Assembly: GCF_039541575.1 (NCBI RefSeq) | Contig: NZ_BAABGM010000013.1 | Location: 124,001-188,000 of the forward strand | Source: Fodinibacter luteus | Lineage (GTDB): Bacteria; Actinomycetota; Actinomycetes; Actinomycetales; Dermatophilaceae | Length of the DNA: 64,000 bases | Direction of reading: 5' to 3' | In this document: in pieces, positions 59,186 to 64,000 of the stretch | Position numbering within the stretch: position 1 is the first letter of the stretch | How the letters are laid out: each line of letters begins with the position of its first letter | The notes under the pieces: generated by a model | The model's database searches: none | Seen by the model: only the letters and a program-made list of their open reading frames with translations | Told to the model about the DNA's origin: nothing | Position numbers and translations under genes: made by a program

Positions 59186-60007
59186 ATGGGGAGTGACCCA
59201 CGACGCCTCGACGGGCTGCGCCAGGACGAGCGGTTCGCCGCCGTCCTGCTCGAGCGTGCGACCGGCGGCGCCGCCCGCGCCCACGACATCGGCATCCGCC
59301 AGGGCGCCCACGACCTCGACCTCGTCCTGCCCGGGGGTCGAACCGCGGCCGTCGAGGTCACGACCCACGCGGGAACGCAGGCCCGCCGCAGCTCCGCGCT
59401 GCTCGGGCGCGAGCGCTACACGTGGCCCAACCCGGGACGGTGGTGGTGGACGGCCGAGGTGGTCGGATCGGAGCTCGCGAGGGTGCGCGCGGCCTACGAG
59501 CGCACGATCACGCTGTGCGAGGCCCACGACGTCACGTCACCGTCTGCGCTCCCGGCCGAGGTGCTCGAGAGCGACCCCGAGCTCGGCTGGCTCGCACACG
59601 AGTCCGCCTCGAGGCTGCACGGCCACCCCGCCGCGTTCGAGCACGACGGGCGCCGACCACGCGGCATCACGGTGACCTCGAACCACGCTGCGGGACAGAT
59701 CGATGCAGATCTCTCACTCCTGCCGCGGGCGGTGTCCGACCTGCTCACGGTGGCCCACGTGGCACGCCGAGCCACCAAGGTGGTCGCCGCCCGCGGGGTC
59801 GACGAACGGCACCTGTTCATCGGCGTCGGCGAGGGGGGCCTGCCGGATGCCGTGTACCTGCCCCTCACGGGGCCCGTCGAGTCACTGCCCGACGCAGACC
59901 CGGACGTGCCCGAGGGACTGGGCACGGTGTGGCTGACGACCGCGTGGCGAGGGTCGCCCCTCGTCGGCTGGCACCGCGGCCGCGGCTGGCGGGCCTACCC
60001 GACGTGA
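59186..60007 (+). CDS. Hypothetical protein with possible restriction-endonuclease-like core
   Basis: A 273-residue soluble protein. Near residues 35-55, IRQGAHDLDLVLPGGRTAAVEVTTHAGT has the strand-Asp-strand-Glu arrangement of PD-(D/E)XK folds. The third catalytic residue is Thr (EVT) rather than Lys, so activity is doubtful. The rest is alpha/beta with no known motif. ATG 59186 lies 6 nt after TAGCCT (59174-59179), so it is transcribed on its own rather than with the preceding pair. Any functional tie to the NTPase is only by position. Confidence 0.6.
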   Translation: MGSDPRRLDGLRQDERFAAVLLERATGGAARAHDIGIRQGAHDLDLVLPGGRTAAVEVTTHAGTQARRSSALLGRERYTWPNPGRWWWTAEVVGSELARVRAAYERTITLCEAHDVTSPSALPAEVLESDPELGWLAHESASRLHGHPAAFEHDGRRPRGITVTSNHAAGQIDADLSLLPRAVSDLLTVAHVARRATKVVAARGVDERHLFIGVGEGGLPDAVYLPLTGPVESLPDADPDVPEGLGTVWLTTAWRGSPLVGWHRGRGWRAYPT

Positions 60008-60051
60008 CGCCGGGGGTGTCCGTCGCCGCGGGATGGTGGTTGCCGAGCCCG

Positions 60052-60741
60052 TCAGAACCCGCCGAAGTCACCACCCCCGAAGTCGCCGCCACCGCCCCAG
60101 TCGCCGCCGCCGCCCCAGCCGCCGTCACCACCGGCCCAGTCCCCCCCGGCGTCTCCGCCCGAGGAGTCCGCGTAGCCGGCATCGGCCCCGACGTCGCCAC
60201 CGGTGTCGCCGCCGACGTCGCCACCCGTGTCGCCCGCCTCCTGCGCCTCGGGGCTGTCCGCGTAGCCGCCGAACATCATGTTCGCGATGGCGGAGCCGAC
60301 GACGACCCCGGCGATCGTGCCCATCATCGACCCCGCGACCATGCCACCCATCCCCGGCCCGCCGAAGGAGCCGCGTGAGAACGTGCCCTGCAGCGTGCCG
60401 GGAGAACGCATCTCGGCTCGGGTTGCTGCTCGGGCCAGGTCGGCCGGCTCGCTCGACGATCCGGCCTCTCCCGGTGCCGCGGCGGACAGCTCGCGCAGCA
60501 GCTGTTGGCGTTGCTCCGGGGTCAGGCGTGCGAAGGCCTCGGCGTGCAGGGCCTCGAGCTGCTCGGGCGGCGCGGTGCGCAGGAGGTAGCGGTAGCGCGC
60601 CACGGCCCGCTCGTCCTCGCTCGACCCAGGAGGCGGTGGGGCGGATCCACGCGCTGGGGCCGACCCGTGGGTCCACGCGGATCCGGACTGGCGTTGCTGC
60701 TCGGTCGGGGTGCGCCCCAGCAACCGGTCGAGAAAGCCCAT
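60052..60741 (-). CDS. Gly-rich C-terminal protein of a conserved actinobacterial family
   Basis: A 229-residue protein: MGFLDRLLGR at the start, ERAVARYRYLLRTAPPEQLEALHAEAFARLTPEQRQQLLREL near 43-85, LARAATRAEMRSPGTLQ near 100-118, a glycine-rich hydrophobic helix near 128-155 (GMGGMVAGSMMGTIAGVVVGSAIANMMFGG), and a tail dominated by Gly/Asp/Trp. Homologues are sometimes labelled 'cation-transporting ATPase', but no ATPase motif is present. The hydrophobic part could be a single membrane segment. Function unknown. Confidence 0.7.
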   Translation of the reverse strand: MGFLDRLLGRTPTEQQRQSGSAWTHGSAPARGSAPPPPGSSEDERAVARYRYLLRTAPPEQLEALHAEAFARLTPEQRQQLLRELSAAAPGEAGSSSEPADLARAATRAEMRSPGTLQGTFSRGSFGGPGMGGMVAGSMMGTIAGVVVGSAIANMMFGGYADSPEAQEAGDTGGDVGGDTGGDVGADAGYADSSGGDAGGDWAGGDGGWGGGGDWGGGGDFGGGDFGGF

Positions 60742-60874
60742 CTGTCGTCTCCTCGCTCCGCGGCCCCTCGTCGGAAGCCGTCACCCCACCAACGGTGCCA
60801 GCAGCCGACCCGGTTCCGGGGCGGGCGACCCCGACGTTCTCGGAGTTGGCATTGAGTCGGGAACAAGGGGTAAA

Positions 60875-60895
60875 GTTGAGCCGTTCCCACTCATG
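60875..60895 (+). promoter_or_regulatory. HAIR-like HspR operator before hsp20
   Basis: GTTGAGC, 7 nt, ACTCATG matches the HspR inverted repeat CTTGAGT-N7-ACTCAAG at 10 of 14 positions. It overlaps the end of a TAAAGT -10 (60871-60876), where a repressor would block initiation. hspR is not in the window. Confidence 0.55.
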
Positions 60896-60936
60896 TACAT
60901 CAGGGCACCTGCCCCCGCACCACGGAGGAACACACC

Positions 60937-61383
60937 ATGGCCACCACCTTCGACCCCTTCCGCGACATCGACCGCATGCTCTCCGGCGCCCTGCGCACCC
61001 CGGCGTCGGCCGCCATGCCGATGGACCTCTACCGGACGGGCGACCACTTCGTCGCCGCGATCGACCTGCCGGGCGTCGACCCGTCGACGATCGACGTCGA
61101 TGTCGAGGACCGCACCCTCACCATCCGCGCCGAGCGGCGTGAGCAGCCCGACGGCGACGTCCAGTGGCTCTCGCACGAGCGCCTGTCGGGCACCTTCGCC
61201 CGGCAGCTCACCCTGGGCTACGGCGTCGCGTCCGACCGCATCTCGGCCGACTACTCCGACGGTGTCCTCACTCTGACCATCCCGGTCGCCGAGGAGGCCA
61301 AGCCGCGCAAGATCTCGGTGAGCCACACCTCTGGTCACCAGACCATCGAGAGCGAGGCGCACGGGGAGTCCGCCGCCTCCTGA
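60937..61383 (+). CDS. Hsp20/alpha-crystallin small heat shock protein
   Basis: A 148-residue ATP-independent chaperone that holds unfolding proteins. The N-terminal arm has TFDPFRDIDRMLSGAL. The alpha-crystallin domain (about 28-125) has FVAAIDLPGVDPSTIDVDVEDRTLTIRAERR and the conserved YSDGVLTLTIPVAEEAKPRKI near its end. GGAGG lies before the ATG. The promoter region shows a HAIR-like element, implying heat-inducible HspR control, and a strong hairpin follows the stop. Confidence 0.93.
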   Translation: MATTFDPFRDIDRMLSGALRTPASAAMPMDLYRTGDHFVAAIDLPGVDPSTIDVDVEDRTLTIRAERREQPDGDVQWLSHERLSGTFARQLTLGYGVASDRISADYSDGVLTLTIPVAEEAKPRKISVSHTSGHQTIESEAHGESAAS

Positions 61384-61399
61384 CACCTCCCGGTCCACT

Positions 61400-61427
61400 G
61401 ACGGCGCCCGCACCCGCGGGCGCCGTC
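61400..61427. terminator. hsp20 terminator
   Basis: A perfect 12-bp stem (GACGGCGCCCGC with its complement) closes an ACCC loop, 17 bp after the hsp20 stop. Confidence 0.85.
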
Positions 61428-61551
61428 GGCGTGTCCGGACCGACGTGAGCCCCTCGAGACTCCGGACCGCCCTGAGGCGTCGGTGTCTCCGTAGCGGCGT
61501 GAGCGTCGGGACGCCGGCCCTCGCGGGTCGGGCTTGCGCGAGAATCGGGCC

Positions 61552-62181
61552 ATGACGAGCGAGCGCGAAACCCTCATCGACGAGCTGCTGGACGCCGGCC
61601 GCCACGTCGTCGCCCGCGGCCTCGTGCAGGCCAGCGGGGGCAACCTGTCGGTGCGGCTGCCGGGGACCGACCGGTTCCTCGTCACCGGGTCCGGCACCTG
61701 GCTGGACCGGCTCACCCCCGGCGACCTCGCCGAGCTGACCCTCGACGGGGAGCACGTCGGCGGCGCGGCCCGGGCGTCGGTGGAGTGGAAGCTGCACCAG
61801 CGCACGTACGCCGTGCGTCCGGACGTCAACGCCGTCGTCCACCTGCACCCGCAGCACGTCCTGCTCGTCGACATGCTCGGCGTCGCGATCCGGTTCACGA
61901 CGCTGGACCACCAGTTCTACCTCGGCAGCGCGGGTCGGGTGCCGTTCCTCCCGGCGGGCTCGCAGGAGATCGCGGATGCCGCCGCGCAGGCCGCGAGCGA
62001 CCACGACGCGGTCGTGCTCGCGCACCACGGCTGCTCGGCACTCGGCGACACCGTGTCGATGGCCCTGCGACGGGCGCTCAACCTCGAGGAGGCGGCGGCG
62101 ATGACGTACCGGCTGCTCCTCGCGGGGGACCGCACCTCGGACTTCCCGGCGCAGTGGAAGGACAGCATCGTCAGCGCGTGA
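61552..62181 (+). CDS. Class II aldolase/adducin-family protein
   Basis: A 209-residue zinc-dependent aldolase-fold protein. Ligands and catalytic residues look present: Glu in VEWKLHQRTY, the HxH pair in VVHLHPQHV, and a third His in LAHHGCSALG. The N-terminal phosphate-binding QASGGNLSVRLPG matches fuculose-phosphate aldolase types. A partial mtnA lies 1.5 kb away on the other strand. This enzyme could therefore be MtnB (methylthioribulose-phosphate dehydratase) or the aldolase of a DHAP-type shunt. The family alone cannot decide. It overlaps the convergent membrane gene by 11 bp. Confidence 0.82.
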   Translation: MTSERETLIDELLDAGRHVVARGLVQASGGNLSVRLPGTDRFLVTGSGTWLDRLTPGDLAELTLDGEHVGGAARASVEWKLHQRTYAVRPDVNAVVHLHPQHVLLVDMLGVAIRFTTLDHQFYLGSAGRVPFLPAGSQEIADAAAQAASDHDAVVLAHHGCSALGDTVSMALRRALNLEEAAAMTYRLLLAGDRTSDFPAQWKDSIVSA

Positions 62182-62941
62182 GGGCGAGGCTGGTGAGCGC
62201 GATCAGCCAGGACACGAACGACCCGACGAGGAAGTACTCGGTGACGGCGTCGATGCCCACTCCGTCGACGCTCGAGCGGTCGTCGCGCTTGGCCTGCAGC
62301 TCGGGGAAGCGGATGAGCCCCTTCGCGGCGATGACGAGACCGGCGGCGGTGAGCTGGCCGGCGAGCCCGAGCCCCAGGATGAGCACGCGCTCCATCGGGC
62401 CGAGGAGGCGTCCCCCGCGCAGCTGGTCGGACGGCTGCGGGCCGGTGTCGGCCTCGAGCGGTCGGACCGGCCGCATGGCGCCGACCGCGAGCAGCACGAG
62501 ACGCACGACGAGGTTCGCGGTCGTGAGGTTGACGAGGAGTAGCCCGAGGACGAGGAGGACCGCGCCGGGGTCGGTCGCCTCGTCGAGCAGCGGCGGGTCG
62601 GCCCAGGCCAGCCAGCGGGCGAGGACTCCCCCGGCGGGCGTCGCCCACCCGGAGAGCCCGACGAGCCACGTGCCGCCGAGGGCCAGCGCCGCGAGGGCCG
62701 GCCCGTGGCCCGTGCCGGTCACGAGGGCCTGGGCGGAGAACCGCACCCACAGCCCGAGCGCGACGAGCGAGGTGGCGAGCACGACGACGTCCACGGGTGC
62801 GGTGAGCCCGGCGAGCACCGCCGGCACCGCCACGCCAGCGGTCCCCGCGACCACCGGCCAACGGCCACGGGAGTACCCCGACGCCGCCCGGGTGAGGTCG
62901 GCGACACCGACCCCGACGAGCCACACCGCGAGCCACGTCAC
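62171..62941 (-). CDS. DUF3307-like membrane protein coupled to satD
   Basis: A 256-residue membrane protein with seven or eight hydrophobic segments. The C-terminal part GPMERVLILGLGLAGQLTAAGLVIAAKGLIRFPELQ, then GIDAVTEYFLVGSFVSWLIALTSLAL follows the DUF3307 C-terminal pattern (ERxLIL, AAKxxxRF, TEYxLxGSxxS). The usual N-terminal DUF3307 motif is not evident. It overlaps satD by 4 nt (ATGA), the same SatD-DUF3307 pairing found in distant bacteria. Function is unknown. Confidence 0.72.
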   Translation of the reverse strand: MTWLAVWLVGVGVADLTRAASGYSRGRWPVVAGTAGVAVPAVLAGLTAPVDVVVLATSLVALGLWVRFSAQALVTGTGHGPALAALALGGTWLVGLSGWATPAGGVLARWLAWADPPLLDEATDPGAVLLVLGLLLVNLTTANLVVRLVLLAVGAMRPVRPLEADTGPQPSDQLRGGRLLGPMERVLILGLGLAGQLTAAGLVIAAKGLIRFPELQAKRDDRSSVDGVGIDAVTEYFLVGSFVSWLIALTSLALTR

Positions 62942-63612
62942 GCGAGCCCCCGGAGCAGTGCCTGGGCGGCGAGCACCGCACCGATGCCGTCGGCGCGCAC
63001 GCGCTGGGACACGGCCGAGGCGCTGATGCCTTCGCGAGCGGCCAGCTCACCCTGGGTCGTGTGCGGTTCCATGAGCCCCCTCAGCAGCCGGATCGAGCGT
63101 TCCGACATCGAGCCAACCAGATGGTCCCGACACAGCAGGGCGGCGTTGATGGCGTCCTCGGACGAGGCGCCTGCCGCGGAGGCGCCTCCGGCGTCGGGCG
63201 CGACCCGGTAGGTGGTACGCAGGTGGCGGGTCGCCGGGCGGTCTGCGGCCTCCTCGGCGGCCTCGATCGCATCGCGGGCGGCCCACCAGCCCGGCCCGTC
63301 CTCGATCCCGCGCTCGGCGTCGAGGGTCGTCACCGGCCCGCGGCCGACGCCGATGCGGGTGTCGACCTCCGGCAAGAGCGCCAGTCGCACCCGCAGGGCG
63401 GCCTCGAGCGCGTCGCCGAGGCTGGCGTACGACGCCTGGAACTCGTCCCCGACGGTGACCCGCAGCCCGGCGATCGCCGGGACCGCGGCATCGACGCCGG
63501 CGAGCCCGTCCTCGAGCGCCCGGTGCAGGGCGTGCCGGTCCGCAGACCCCCGGGAGCCGACGACGTCCCCGATGAGGACACATTGTGAAGCCTTGTTCTT
63601 CACTCGAGCCAT
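62938..63612 (-). CDS. satD: SatD family protein with C-terminal helix-turn-helix
   Basis: A 224-residue soluble protein of the SatD family (named from the Streptococcus sat operon; biochemical role unknown). The N-terminus CVLIGDVVGSRGSADRHALHRALEDGL and the VTVGDEFQASYASLGDALEAALRVRLAL segment resemble a nucleotidyl-cyclase-like fold. A C-terminal helix-turn-helix, TQGELAAREGISASAVSQRVRADG near 190-213, could bind the palindrome at its own promoter. The ATG lies 6 nt after TATGAT, so the message is leaderless and the operator overlaps the start. Confidence 0.82.
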   Translation of the reverse strand: MARVKNKASQCVLIGDVVGSRGSADRHALHRALEDGLAGVDAAVPAIAGLRVTVGDEFQASYASLGDALEAALRVRLALLPEVDTRIGVGRGPVTTLDAERGIEDGPGWWAARDAIEAAEEAADRPATRHLRTTYRVAPDAGGASAAGASSEDAINAALLCRDHLVGSMSERSIRLLRGLMEPHTTQGELAAREGISASAVSQRVRADGIGAVLAAQALLRGLA

Positions 63613-63632
63613 ATGAAGATCATACCTTCATA
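63612..63632 (-). promoter_or_regulatory. satD promoter with palindromic operator
   Basis: TATGAAG (63612-63618), 7 nt, CTTCATA (63626-63632) is a perfect inverted repeat. The -10 TATGAT (complement of 63619-63624) sits in its spacer, and the satD start codon touches one arm. A further GATGAAGG follows at 63639. This fits an autorepressor site. Confidence 0.65.
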
Positions 63633-63707
63633 CTGAGCTGATGAAGGAATGGCCTTCCGAGTGCTGGACGATCGGCCCACGTTGAGCCGGCCTGGCGCCC
63701 GGTGAGG

Positions 63708-64000
63708 TCAGGAGAGGGAATTCAGGTCGATCCCACGGCGCGGCTCGGCCACACCGCGCTCGGTCGCGACGGCATCGACGAGCCGTGCCGGGGTGACGTC
63801 GAACGCCGGGTTGAACCCCGGCGACACCTCCGGGGCCAGGCGCACCCCGGCGAGCACCGTGACCTCCTCGCCCGAGCGCTCCTCGATCTCGATGCCCGAA
63901 CCGTCGGCCATCGACAGGTCGACCGTCGACCACGGCGCGGCGACCATGAACGGGATGCCGGCATCGTGGCAGGCGAGCGCCACGCCGAGCGTGCCGATCT
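63708..64000 (-). CDS. mtnA: S-methyl-5-thioribose-1-phosphate isomerase (partial, N-terminus outside window)
   Basis: The last 97 residues of MtnA, the isomerase converting methylthioribose-1-phosphate to methylthioribulose-1-phosphate in 5'-methylthioadenosine salvage. IGTLGVALACHDAGIPFMVAAPWSTVDLSMADG and the later PGFNPAFDVTPARLVDAVATERGV are family hallmarks. They distinguish it from eIF2B-like relatives, which also share the fold. The gene continues beyond 64000. With the nearby class II aldolase it suggests methylthioadenosine or 5-deoxyribose salvage. Confidence 0.9.
   Translation of the reverse strand, partial: IGTLGVALACHDAGIPFMVAAPWSTVDLSMADGSGIEIEERSGEEVTVLAGVRLAPEVSPGFNPAFDVTPARLVDAVATERGVAEPRRGIDLNSLS

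Noticed and set aside
60052..60741. Cation-transporting ATPase
   Set aside because: No Walker, P-type DKTGT or other ATPase motif is present; the Gly-rich tail explains spurious matches.
1..64000. tRNA, rRNA, CRISPR arrays, insertion sequences
   Set aside because: No cloverleaf with a T-loop GTTCRA context, no regularly spaced repeats and no transposase motif were recognised. A covariance-model search would be needed to exclude a divergent tRNA.

Overview
This window is high-GC actinobacterial DNA. Gene order points to Micrococcales, most likely a relative of Intrasporangiaceae such as Janibacter, Terrabacter or Knoellia. Supporting blocks are adoK-erpA, lpdA-sucB, lipB-lipA-DUF4191, an RDD protein beside glnA, and actinobacteria-restricted families (DUF3043, DUF4191, DUF5302). 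Assignment below order level is inference. No rRNA, tRNA, CRISPR array or insertion sequence was seen.

Left core, 1-26.1 kb. Housekeeping genes: aat (cut by the window edge), adenosine kinase, the Fe-S carrier erpA, glycerate kinase, nadA, an M20 dipeptidase, DUF3043, gcvT with a 71-aa partner, leucyl aminopeptidase, dihydrolipoamide dehydrogenase and a two-lipoyl E2 (sucB). These are followed by a membrane-anchored kinase-like protein, peptidase E, a Gfo/Idh oxidoreductase, an MMPL exporter, the lipoate pair lipB/lipA and glnA behind a four-half-site GlnR box. Lipoate synthesis (lipB, lipA) and its clients (sucB E2, glycine cleavage) lie close together. Convergent genes are separated by strong hairpins. 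Many genes have a TANNNT -10 hexamer 6-7 nt before the start codon, which implies leaderless mRNAs.

Accessory island, about 26.1-50.3 kb. It begins at the glnA terminator with a decayed tyrosine recombinase. It holds small, unrelated modules in both orientations: a GNAT fused to integrase debris, an HD hydrolase, VapBC, an orphan HigA, MscS, DUF305, a CPBP protease with a two-component system, an ECF sigma factor with a membrane partner, and duplicated SRPBCC proteins. It also holds an iminopeptidase, a GlgX debranching enzyme, a second toxin-antitoxin pair, and a HEAT protein beside a MerR-HEAT regulator. At least ten of these genes carry single-base frameshifts, whereas I saw none in the flanks. 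A degenerate 23-nt motif recurs between island modules, always on the + strand in my reading.

Right core, 50.3-64 kb. Two M28 peptidases (one polytopic, one secreted with a PA-type domain) flank two membrane proteins. Next comes the most unusual locus: a STAND-like NTPase with a transmembrane helix and an extracellular PASTA domain. It is followed by a small membrane-active-looking protein sharing its N-terminal glycine-rich motif, and then a possible nuclease-fold protein. The window ends with hsp20 under a HAIR-like operator, a class II aldolase, a SatD/DUF3307-like pair with a palindromic operator, and the 3' part of mtnA.
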